A stretch of 11,765 nt of DNA from an uncultured Clostridia bacterium (GTDB lineage: Bacteria > Bacillota > Clostridia > Lachnospirales > Lachnospiraceae), in the NCBI GenBank assembly GCA_947088195.1, contig CAMUFS010000059.1, positions 1 through 11,765 of the forward strand, read 5' to 3'. Both the position numbers and the translations under genes were made by a program. This document shows, in pieces, positions 1 through 6,120 of the stretch. The notes below the pieces were generated by a model that did no database searches, was not told where the DNA came from, and worked only from the letters and a program-made list of their open reading frames with translations. Each line of letters opens with the position of its first letter. Position 1 is the first letter of the stretch.

Positions 1-64
1 CCTTAGGCTGCTCTCCCGGCGTATATGGAACTACCTGTCTAATATTTTTTTCCCATGCTCTCAT
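1..64 (-). CDS. hisC: Histidinol-phosphate aminotransferase, N-terminal fragment
   Basis: This is the first 21 codons of a gene that runs off the left edge. The start is ATG at 64-62 and the peptide opens MRAWEKNIRQVVPYTPGEQ, then PK. The W-E-x-N-hydrophobic-R-x-VVPYTPGEQP signature is typical of the N terminus of clostridial HisC, the PLP-dependent enzyme that makes histidinol phosphate from imidazole-acetol phosphate in histidine synthesis. An AGGTG sequence lies 11 bases before the ATG. The gene follows the class I aminotransferase after 37 bp on the same strand, so the two are probably co-transcribed. Only the N terminus is visible, so the PLP lysine and the rest of the fold cannot be checked. 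The identification rests on the N-terminal signature from memory of the family. Confidence 0.72.
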   Translation of the reverse strand, partial: MRAWEKNIRQVVPYTPGEQPK

Positions 65-102
65 CTTAATTTCCACACCTTTCGTGTATAAGCTTCTCCT
101 GT

Positions 103-1284
103 CTAAAATTCCTTTATCAATGCCTGAAAGCCCGGCAGCGCTTTGACTATGGTGTCATAACCAACACAATATGCAATTCTCACATATCCTGGACATTCAA
201 ATGATCGGCCCGGCACAACCAGAATATTATGCTTTTTTGCTGCCTCACAGAAAATTCTCTCATCCTCTGTCGGAGATTTGACGAACAGATAAAAGGCTCC
301 CTCTGGTTTCACGCAAGAATACCCATAGGATACTAGGCTGTTATACAAAAGCTCCCTATTTCTGTTATAAGCTGCCACATTGCATTTTGCATCCACACAT
401 CTCGCCACCACACGCTGCTGCAGGGAAGGTGCATTGACAAAACCAAGTATTCTGGTTGCCACATTTGCCCCGGCTAAAATATCTGCGCTGTCAGCGGCCT
501 CGTCTGGTATCACCAGATACCCAATCCTCTCACCCGGCAATGACAAGGACTTACTATAAGAATATCCCACGATTGTATTCTTATAATATTTTGTGAGATA
601 TGGTACTTCCACTCCATCGTAGACAAGCTCTCGGTATGGTTCATCCGAGATTAAATAAATATCCGTGTGGAACTCTTCTTGCTTTTTCTCAAGTATTGCT
701 GCCATCTTGCTTATGGTCTCTTTAGAATAAACCACTCCCGTTGGATTGTTTGGCGTATTTACAATCACTGCTTTTGTTCTTTCTGTCAGCTTTTGCTCAA
801 ATTCTTTAAGATTTGGCTGAAATGTTTCTGTATCTGGAGACACTGCCACTAACACACCATCATAATTTCCAACATAAGCACGGTATTCCCCAAAATATGG
901 CGCAAATACAACCACCTCATCGCCGGGATTGAGAAGTGTCTTGCATATCACATTCATCCCGCCTGCTGCGCCCACTGTCATAATAATATTTTTCTCCGAA
1001 AACTCTGTGTCAAACCGCCGATTAATTGAGCCAGCGATCGCTGCCCTGACATCCTCATAACCAGAATTATTCATATATCCATGTACAAATACTGAGTTTT
1101 CTTCCTCCAGGATTGCTTTTATCGCACGCTCCACCTCAACCGGTGCTGGGACATTTGGATTTCCCAGGCTAAAATCATATACATTCTCTGCGCCATAGAT
1201 CGCCGCCATCCGCTTTCCTTCCTCAAACATGGCGCGGATGGCAGAGCTGTTTTTAACAAAACCAATCATTCTATCTGCTATCAT
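103..1284 (-). CDS. Class I/II PLP-dependent aminotransferase (AspC/COG0436 type)
   Basis: A complete 393-residue fold-type I aminotransferase, the usual length for the family. Visible motifs are SLGNP near residues 39-43, the PNNPTG loop (178-183), SDEPY with the PLP-pyridine Asp214 and Tyr217, the Schiff-base lysine K245 in SYSKSLSLPGERIGY with phosphate-binding R253, and the carboxylate-binding arginine R369 in GYVRIAYC. Such enzymes move an amino group from an amino acid to a 2-oxo acid in the cytoplasm. The substrate (aspartate, alanine, aromatic or other) cannot be decided from sequence alone. AGGAGG lies 6 bases before the ATG, which fixes the start. The gene has its own sigma-A promoter and is followed by hisC after 37 bp, hinting at an amino-acid metabolism unit. 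Confidence 0.93.
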   Translation of the reverse strand: MIADRMIGFVKNSSAIRAMFEEGKRMAAIYGAENVYDFSLGNPNVPAPVEVERAIKAILEEENSVFVHGYMNNSGYEDVRAAIAGSINRRFDTEFSEKNIIMTVGAAGGMNVICKTLLNPGDEVVVFAPYFGEYRAYVGNYDGVLVAVSPDTETFQPNLKEFEQKLTERTKAVIVNTPNNPTGVVYSKETISKMAAILEKKQEEFHTDIYLISDEPYRELVYDGVEVPYLTKYYKNTIVGYSYSKSLSLPGERIGYLVIPDEAADSADILAGANVATRILGFVNAPSLQQRVVARCVDAKCNVAAYNRNRELLYNSLVSYGYSCVKPEGAFYLFVKSPTEDERIFCEAAKKHNILVVPGRSFECPGYVRIAYCVGYDTIVKALPGFQALIKEF

Positions 1285-1312
1285 TATAAACCTCCTATAA
1301 AAACTTTCATAA

Positions 1313-1341
1313 AGTATAGCAAATCTAAATTAGAAACTCAA
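1313..1341 (-). promoter_or_regulatory. Sigma-A promoter for the aminotransferase-hisC unit
   Basis: On the minus strand, TTGAGT (1341-1336) and TATACT (1318-1313) are separated by exactly 17 bases. Transcription would start near 1306, giving a leader of about 20 nt with an AGGAGG site. It lies in the 73-bp gap after the ABC transporter gene, where no convincing hairpin terminator is seen, so readthrough from the upstream operon may add to expression. Confidence 0.7.
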
Positions 1342-1357
1342 CTATTTATAAAAAATT

Positions 1358-3103
1358 CTATTTTTCTGTTCCTGCAAATTGCATCTGATACAAGCCCGCA
1401 TAGATCCCCTGCTTTTCCAAGAGCTCTCGATGCGTTCCCTCTTCTGCAATTCCCTCTTCTGTGAGCACCAGTATTCTCTCAGCGTTTCGTATGGTGGAAA
1501 GCCTGTGTGCTATCACAAAGGTGGTTCGGTTCTTCGCCAGTTTTTCTAGCGAATCCTGCACCACCTTCTCACTCTCATTATCAAGCGCGGAGGTTGCCTC
1601 GTCAAAGATAAGAATAGGAGGATTTTTAAGAAATACCCTCGCTATGGATAATCTTTGTTTCTGCCCGCCGGAGAGTTTAATGCCCCGCTGCCCTATATAT
1701 GTGTCATAACCTTCTGGAAGACCCATAATAAATTCATGTGCGTTGGCATTCTGCGCGGCGGCAACAATCTCTGCTTCTGTGGCATCTGGCTTTCCATAGC
1801 GAATATTGTCCATCACAGTGCCAGCAAACAAATAGACATCCTGCTGTACAATGCCAATGTTTTCACGCAGACTTTTTAATGTCACATCACGAATATCAAT
1901 TCCATCAATGCGGATCACGCCGTGACTCACATCATAGAATCTTGGAATTAAGCTGCAAAGCGTAGATTTTCCAGCCCCTGAAGAACCAACCAGAGCAATG
2001 TATCTCCCGGCATCTACCTTAAGATTAATGTCGGCAAGCACCTCCTCTTGTGTGTCCTCATACTGAAATCCAACATGCTCAAAAACAATATCTCCCTTTA
2101 CATCCCTAAGCTCTTTTGCATCTGGCCTGTCCACAATATCAGGATGAACAGCAAGAATCTCCAAGAAACGCTCATAGCCGGATGCTCCATTTTGAAATTG
2201 CTCGGTAAAATTAATTAATTTCTTTACTGGCTCAGTAAAATTATTAATGTAGAGCAAAAATGTAATGAGATCCGTCACCTCAATTATATTCCTTGTGATA
2301 AACAAGGCACCCGCCACAATAACAGCGATATTAATAAAGGTTGTAAATGCGCCCAGCCCCGCATGATAACTGCCCATATAGCGGTAGCTGTCCTTCTTGC
2401 TCTCCAAAAATCGGTCATTGCCAAGTGTGAATTTCTTCATCTCAATCTCTTCATTGGCAAAGGATTTCACCACGCGGATGCCAGACAGATTATCCTCTAT
2501 CTGTGCATTAATATCCGCGATTCTGGCACGATTTCTCTTAAACGCCTGCTTCATCTTAACATTAAAGTATGCGGCATAGACAAGCATCACTGGAATAATC
2601 GCAAAGGCAACCAATGCCAGCTTGCCATTGATCGTAAGCAAAATCGCAAGAGAACCAAACATTTTAATTATAGAGATCACAATATCCTCAGGTCCATGAT
2701 GAAACAGCTCACTGATCTCAAACAGATCATTTGTGACACGACTCATTAGCTGCCCGACCTTCTGATTATCATAGAAACTAAATGATAATTTCTGATAATG
2801 GGAAAATATCTCATTCCGCATATTGTATTCCATGCGAGCACCCATCATATGCCCATAGTAGGCTATAAAAAAATTACAATAACATTCCAAAAGAATCATC
2901 GCAACCATAACGCCGGCAAGCACAAGGATGGTGCGCAGCGCCTGATTGGGCTCCCGAACGATTACATCATTTGTGATATAGCGAATAATCAACGGCAAAA
3001 TCAATGTCACAGCCGCTCCCAAACAGGCAAAAAACATATCCGCCAAAAATAACCTTTTATATGGCTTATAATACGAAAAAAATTTTTTCCACTTTCCTTT
3101 CAT
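1358..3103 (-). CDS. ABC exporter half-transporter (fused permease and ATPase)
   Basis: A 581-residue half-transporter: an N-terminal six-helix type IV exporter membrane domain (about 15-310) fused to an ATP-binding domain (about 335-575). ATPase motifs are all intact: Walker A GSSGAGKS (373-380), Q-loop Q421, signature LSGGQ (478-482), Walker B ILIFDE with catalytic E502, D-loop SALD and H-loop H533. It should work as a homodimer or with a partner to export a lipid, peptide or drug across the membrane. No second half-transporter lies beside it. The open frame extends 23 codons further upstream, but ATG at 3103 is chosen because AGGGAGGTG lies just before it and the protein then starts MKGKWKKFFSYY, a normal exporter N terminus. 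It follows the L,D-transpeptidase gene after 25 bp, probably in one operon. The substrate is unknown. Confidence 0.93.
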   Translation of the reverse strand: MKGKWKKFFSYYKPYKRLFLADMFFACLGAAVTLILPLIIRYITNDVIVREPNQALRTILVLAGVMVAMILLECYCNFFIAYYGHMMGARMEYNMRNEIFSHYQKLSFSFYDNQKVGQLMSRVTNDLFEISELFHHGPEDIVISIIKMFGSLAILLTINGKLALVAFAIIPVMLVYAAYFNVKMKQAFKRNRARIADINAQIEDNLSGIRVVKSFANEEIEMKKFTLGNDRFLESKKDSYRYMGSYHAGLGAFTTFINIAVIVAGALFITRNIIEVTDLITFLLYINNFTEPVKKLINFTEQFQNGASGYERFLEILAVHPDIVDRPDAKELRDVKGDIVFEHVGFQYEDTQEEVLADINLKVDAGRYIALVGSSGAGKSTLCSLIPRFYDVSHGVIRIDGIDIRDVTLKSLRENIGIVQQDVYLFAGTVMDNIRYGKPDATEAEIVAAAQNANAHEFIMGLPEGYDTYIGQRGIKLSGGQKQRLSIARVFLKNPPILIFDEATSALDNESEKVVQDSLEKLAKNRTTFVIAHRLSTIRNAERILVLTEEGIAEEGTHRELLEKQGIYAGLYQMQFAGTEK

Positions 3104-3128
3104 AATACACCTCCCTCTTATATATTCA

Positions 3129-4247
3129 TTATTCTGACGTCTCCTTTTCCTGCACAGGAATCGGAAGCACAATATAAGTACATTCTGCCTCCGCCGTTTT
3201 TCTCACAGCATCAGTGACAGTAAAGCGAACCAGATAGCTTCCTGGCTGATAACAATCCACTTCACCCACAATCTCCACCTTCTGTGTAATATCGTTTCCA
3301 CAGGTGTCCAACGCCTCTATATCCTCATAGGGAGTCCACTCTTCTCCAAAATAAAGCATCTTCTCCTTCTCCACAGTTATACTTGGCTGATGTTCATGCC
3401 ACGGATTCTCTGGATCGGGATCGGTGGGATCCCATTTAGAACCATCTGGCAGTTTAATTGCCTCTGGCTTGCCAAGCGGCCCCACTTCTTCCCCCTCATA
3501 GATCTCAATTAAGGTCCCTATCTCACAATTATCATAGATCCACTTGGCGTCCGCCACAGTCAGCCTAATGCAGCCTGCCGATGCTGTAGTGCCAAGCTGA
3601 TTATAATTGCGCACACTCACACTGTCCTTTGTCGCCCTTGCACTTGGCACAGAATGAAATAGAATATTTCCAGTGATCCATGTAGAGTATTGCCCAAACA
3701 CCCCATGTATCAATCCTTTCATCACATATTTTCCCTTTGAGCCAAATACCCCAAGTGGCGTCGCATAACCTGTGGAGCATACCATGGCCTTGATCGGAAT
3801 TGTATACTCTCCCGCCGCATCCTTTTGATAGATAGTGACACAATTCTGCTTTTTATTTACCTTAATATAATAAGGATATGGATCGGCTTCCGTCTCAGGC
3901 TCTGGCACAGGAAGAACAACAGCTGGCACCGTTGTCTCTTTATTCACATCTGCCGTCTCTGACATTTGTTCCTGATTCTCCCCATTTTCTGTACTTTTTT
4001 CCACAATACTATCTGTCGAGGCCCCCTCCTTCTCCGGCTTTTTTGTCGGAACCTCTCCAATCGGAACTCCTTTAATCTTGGTCTCCTTTGTCTCTGTCTC
4101 CTGCTGCTGTGCTTGCCAAGCATTGTCCCCAAACACGGCCACCGGCAAAATTCCCTGCTTTTGCAAGGCAAATAAAAGAAATATCATTGCAAGAAAAATA
4201 GATGCCACAATGGCAGAACCCAGAAATAGCTTCTCTAATGGCTTCAT
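3129..4247 (-). CDS. Membrane-anchored L,D-transpeptidase (YkuD domain) with C-terminal Ig-like domain
   Basis: A 372-residue protein with a short cytoplasmic N terminus, one membrane segment (about 8-30), a Glu/Thr/Lys/Pro-rich linker (about 45-120), a YkuD catalytic domain (about 125-250) and a C-terminal Ig-like or DUF5011-like beta domain (about 287-362, with YLVRFTVTDAVRKTAEAECTY). The catalytic cysteine is C226 in SAGCIRLT, with H198 in LFHSVPSA upstream. Most family members have SHGC, here the His is Ala. These enzymes form 3-3 peptidoglycan cross-links or attach proteins to the wall outside the membrane. The open frame begins 24 codons earlier at 4319, but ATG at 4247 has GGAG 7 bases before it and directly precedes the membrane anchor, and the extra 5' part lies inside an inverted repeat. 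Neighbours are a lytic transglycosylase and an ABC exporter, which supports an envelope role. Confidence 0.9.
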   Translation of the reverse strand: MKPLEKLFLGSAIVASIFLAMIFLLFALQKQGILPVAVFGDNAWQAQQQETETKETKIKGVPIGEVPTKKPEKEGASTDSIVEKSTENGENQEQMSETADVNKETTVPAVVLPVPEPETEADPYPYYIKVNKKQNCVTIYQKDAAGEYTIPIKAMVCSTGYATPLGVFGSKGKYVMKGLIHGVFGQYSTWITGNILFHSVPSARATKDSVSVRNYNQLGTTASAGCIRLTVADAKWIYDNCEIGTLIEIYEGEEVGPLGKPEAIKLPDGSKWDPTDPDPENPWHEHQPSITVEKEKMLYFGEEWTPYEDIEALDTCGNDITQKVEIVGEVDCYQPGSYLVRFTVTDAVRKTAEAECTYIVLPIPVQEKETSE

Positions 4248-4277
4248 ATCAAAACTCCACTTCAGTATATAACACAA

Positions 4278-4340
4278 GGGACTGCTGCAAAAGCCGATAT
4301 GCCCAAATACCTTCAGCATGTTTGCTTTTGCAGCAGCCTC
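4278..4340. repeat. Long inverted repeat between the transglycosylase and L,D-transpeptidase genes
   Basis: Two perfect 13-base arms, 4282-4294 (ctgctgcaaaagc) and 4324-4336 (gcttttgcagcag), are separated by 29 bases. Inside, atgc (4299-4302) and gcat (4316-4319) extend the fold after a 4x4 internal loop. On the plus strand the right arm is followed by cctctttt, as in an intrinsic terminator, but no plus-strand gene leads into it. On the minus strand, the direction of the operon, the hairpin is followed by a poorer U tract (ccttgtgttat). It could act as an attenuator or RNA-stability element that separates expression of the two genes. It could also be a dispersed intergenic palindrome. Confidence 0.6.
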
Positions 4341-4388
4341 TTTTCCAACTATATGTTCTTTTTCACAGAATAAGCTTCCTATCCAAAG

Positions 4389-5081
4389 CTAATTTATGCG
4401 TGTCTTATAAAACTTATCCAGACGGCTTAATGCCTCTTCTTCACGGAAAAGATCCATAAACCTTGAATAATCCTCATATGTGTAGCTTTTATCAGAATTG
4501 CGAACCGTATATACCAGATTCTGCTCCCGCACCTCCTGCGTGTATGTCGGAGACTCCATATCCTCCTCCATATACCCCATCACGCGCTCCACATAAGCTT
4601 GTGTCTCTTTAAAAGGAGGAACACCTCCATACTTTGCCACATTCCCTGCACCTGCATTATAAGCCGCCAGAGAAAGCTTGACATCTCCATTGTAGCGGTC
4701 CATCATCTGCGATAGATACTTTGCTCCACCCATAATATTCTGCTCTGCATCAAAGGGATCCTTCACGCCAAGTCCCGCCGCTGTGGATGGCATAAGCTGC
4801 ATAACTCCCTGCGCACCACAGCAGGATACTGCATTGGGATTAAAATTTGACTCCGTTTTAGCAACTGCTTTCACCAGATTCACAGGGATCTGATAGGTCT
4901 GTGCTGCCTTGAGAAAAAGATCATCCATCGGCACTTCCGCCGTCTGTTTTTTCTCTGGCTGTGTGGTTGTCGTCTCCAAAACGGATGCAAAATCTGAGTT
5001 CTGTATGGTATCAGTGGCAGATTTCGCCTCTGTATCTGTCTGTACTGGTTTCACCCGATAATAATCTGTTGTCTGTATCAT
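4389..5081 (-). CDS. Lytic transglycosylase, SLT domain, no signal peptide
   Basis: A 230-residue protein with a Thr/Glu-rich N-terminal stretch (1-50) and an SLT lysozyme-like domain (about 55-170). Key motifs are the catalytic glutamate E77 in KTESNFNPNAVS, GVMQLMPST (92-100) and AAYNAGAGNV (139-148). It cleaves the glycan strand of peptidoglycan to give 1,6-anhydro ends. The N terminus (MIQTTDYYRV) has no hydrophobic segment, so export by the Sec route is not evident. Soluble SLT proteins of similar form, such as Bacillus CwlQ/YjbJ, are known and often linked to flagellar or envelope assembly. The C-terminal 60 residues are acidic, with no family I recognise. An AGGAG lies before the ATG. 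It follows the Fur-family gene after 54 bp and precedes the L,D-transpeptidase by 141 bp, a pair that would cut and re-link the wall. Confidence 0.88.
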   Translation of the reverse strand: MIQTTDYYRVKPVQTDTEAKSATDTIQNSDFASVLETTTTQPEKKQTAEVPMDDLFLKAAQTYQIPVNLVKAVAKTESNFNPNAVSCCGAQGVMQLMPSTAAGLGVKDPFDAEQNIMGGAKYLSQMMDRYNGDVKLSLAAYNAGAGNVAKYGGVPPFKETQAYVERVMGYMEEDMESPTYTQEVREQNLVYTVRNSDKSYTYEDYSRFMDLFREEEALSRLDKFYKTRIN

Positions 5082-5135
5082 GGTTTACTCCTACTCCTTC
5101 CAAAGGTTGTTCTTTTTCAGTTTAGCACATTTCTC

Positions 5136-5558
5136 TTAATTATCCAATACCTTTTCCTTACAATCTTTACAGATTCCATAAAAAACTGTTTTTGTGTGAT
5201 CGACCTCAAAACCGTGATGTGTCAAGATATGTTCACCAATCTGATTTAGATAGTCACATTCTAAATGAAATAGTTTATTGCATTTCAGACATTTTAGATG
5301 AAAATGTTCACGGCATGTTTCCCATGGTTCTATATATTGATAACATGCTCCGGCGCCTTCTTCAATATAGTATTTTCGAAGTATGCCTTCTGATGTAAGT
5401 TTTTCCATATAACGGTATATGGTAGTTCTTCCCACTTTTTCTCCGGCGGCTTTTAGATGATCAAGCACATCCTCGATCGATACATGGCGGGAGCTGCTGC
5501 TTTCCAGATATTGGAGAATAGCTTCTCTTTGTTTTGTATGGTAAATTTTATTTTCCAT
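5136..5558 (-). CDS. Fur-family metal-dependent transcriptional repressor
   Basis: A 140-residue Fur-family protein: a winged-helix DNA-binding domain (about 5-65, recognition region VGRTTIYRYMEKL) and a C-terminal dimerisation and metal domain with two structural-zinc CxxC motifs (C90/C93 and C130/C133). Possible regulatory-metal ligands are H25, C82, H85, H87, H98, C101, H114/H115 and H121. The Asp that marks PerR (D104 in Bacillus) aligns with H98, and the D85 position is not Asp, so a classic PerR peroxide sensor is not supported. Iron, zinc or manganese sensing remains open. ATG at 5558 is chosen because AGGA lies 8 bases upstream. Longer in-frame ATGs at 5573 and 5594 lack a ribosome site, and the latter falls inside the structured element. 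It heads the envelope operon and probably represses its own promoter. Confidence 0.87.
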   Translation of the reverse strand: MENKIYHTKQREAILQYLESSSSRHVSIEDVLDHLKAAGEKVGRTTIYRYMEKLTSEGILRKYYIEEGAGACYQYIEPWETCREHFHLKCLKCNKLFHLECDYLNQIGEHILTHHGFEVDHTKTVFYGICKDCKEKVLDN

Positions 5559-5593
5559 TATTATTGTCCTCATGTTTTGGGGTAGGGAACGCA

Positions 5594-5814
5594 AAGAGAG
5601 CGTGTGGTCATCTTCTGCTCCGGCTACGGGAACTGGCGGATTCTATGTGTTCTGCTCCCACTTTTTTCTGTTTTTCCGCAACCGGCTCCTATGCGGCGTC
5701 CATGCCGCAGAGGAGCCTTAGACGGACGTCCTGTCCGTCTATTGCTGCCTTTTAAGCAGAACACAAGAACCGCCGTTCCCTCCGCAGTCGCTGAATCTGA
5801 CCACACGCTCTCTT
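5594..5814 (+). ncRNA. Structured element, copy 1 (candidate noncoding RNA, family not recognised)
   Basis: A 221-bp unit that can fold into one branched structure. The base is a perfect 17-bp stem (5594-5610 with 5798-5814). A conserved asymmetric internal loop follows (5613-5629 and 5779-5797). Then a long helix: gggaac/gttccc (5628-5633, 5775-5780), ggcgg/ccgcc (5635-5639, 5770-5774), ttct/agaa, and gtgttctgc/gcagaacac (5647-5655, 5756-5764). At the tip are two hairpins: ggctcct/aggagcc enclosing tgcggc/gccgca (5684-5717), and tagacggac/gtccgtcta (5719-5741). The inverted copy at 6121-6340 has the same fold with compensated changes. The strand is a guess from one conserved pairing, CGGCT with AGTCG, which needs a G-U pair on this strand and would be A-C on the other. 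If the minus strand is used instead, it is the leader of the Fur-family gene. Confidence 0.6.
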
Positions 5815-5854
5815 CACTGATCTCAGTTATTCTACCCCTTAGCTGGATACTGTT

Positions 5855-5869
5855 TTATAGAATTTATAA
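5855..5869. promoter_or_regulatory. Possible Fur/PerR-type operator
   Basis: On the minus strand the site reads TTATAAATTCTATAA, a near-palindrome that matches the PerR consensus TTATAATnATTATAA at 11 of 14 fixed positions. It lies just downstream of the -10 box at 5876-5881, over the expected transcription start, the usual place for autorepression by Fur-family proteins. AT-rich palindromes arise by chance in such regions, and the regulator lacks the PerR Asp ligands, so the match may reflect a general Fur-family site. Confidence 0.4.
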
Positions 5870-5875
5870 CCTAAA

Positions 5876-5904
5876 ATTGTATGGTGTATTTTTAACTTAA
5901 TCAA
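5876..5904 (-). promoter_or_regulatory. Sigma-A promoter driving the Fur-family gene and envelope operon
   Basis: On the minus strand, TTGATT (5904-5899) and TACAAT (5881-5876) are separated by exactly 17 bases. Transcription from about 5869 would give a leader of roughly 310 nt that contains the whole of structured copy 1, on its minus strand, before the ATG at 5558. No better promoter is seen closer to the gene. Confidence 0.6.
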
Positions 5905-5992
5905 CTGTATCTGTTTTTTATCTAGTAATTATCTTTTACAACTTTCATAATAAGCAAAGCTGTTAAAAAGTTCAAATTATATAAGAACACGT

Positions 5993-6034
5993 ACAATATA
6001 TACAATATATTTTTGCAACACCACAATATATTGT
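5993..6034. repeat. Short AT-rich repeats with a 12-bp palindrome
   Basis: ACAATATAT occurs at 5993-6001 and, directly adjoining, at 6002-6010, and again at 6023-6031 as part of the perfect palindrome ACAATATATTGT (6023-6034). The second and third copies flank TTTTGCAACACC. This could be a protein-binding site or simple AT-rich drift. No gene start is close by. Confidence 0.4.
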
Positions 6035-6120
6035 ATTAACTACGGTTGAAGATTAATTCTTTTAGTAGTCTCATAATAAACTAGAATTTTTCCTATAAGT
6101 AGAACAACCAACCACCAGCC

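Larger units (their letters stand above)
5815..6120. other. AT-rich spacer between the two structured elements, no gene
   Basis: These 306 bp hold no open frame with a plausible start and ribosome site on either strand. The left part carries the probable promoter and palindromic operator of the Fur-family gene. The middle (5993-6034) carries short repeats of ACAATATAT. Nothing else is recognised; the right part ends in a C/A-rich stretch (6102-6120) directly abutting copy 2. Confidence 0.6.

Noticed and set aside
2363..2749. A 128-codon plus-strand open frame.
   Set aside because: It is antisense to the conserved membrane domain of the ABC exporter and encodes nothing recognisable.
5136..5558. 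Naming the Fur-family gene perR.
   Set aside because: The residues at the PerR Asp85 and Asp104 positions are not Asp, so the operator likeness alone is not enough.
5719..5741. Hairpin tagacggac/gtccgtcta as an intrinsic terminator.
   Set aside because: Neither strand has a U tract after it, in either copy.
5534..5900. Open frames of 60-98 codons across structured copy 1, with a peptide similar to one encoded by copy 2 (LLLRLR...DSMCS).
   Set aside because: Differences between copies keep base pairing and not codons, insertions shift the frame, and no ribosome site is present. The peptide likeness follows from the DNA likeness.
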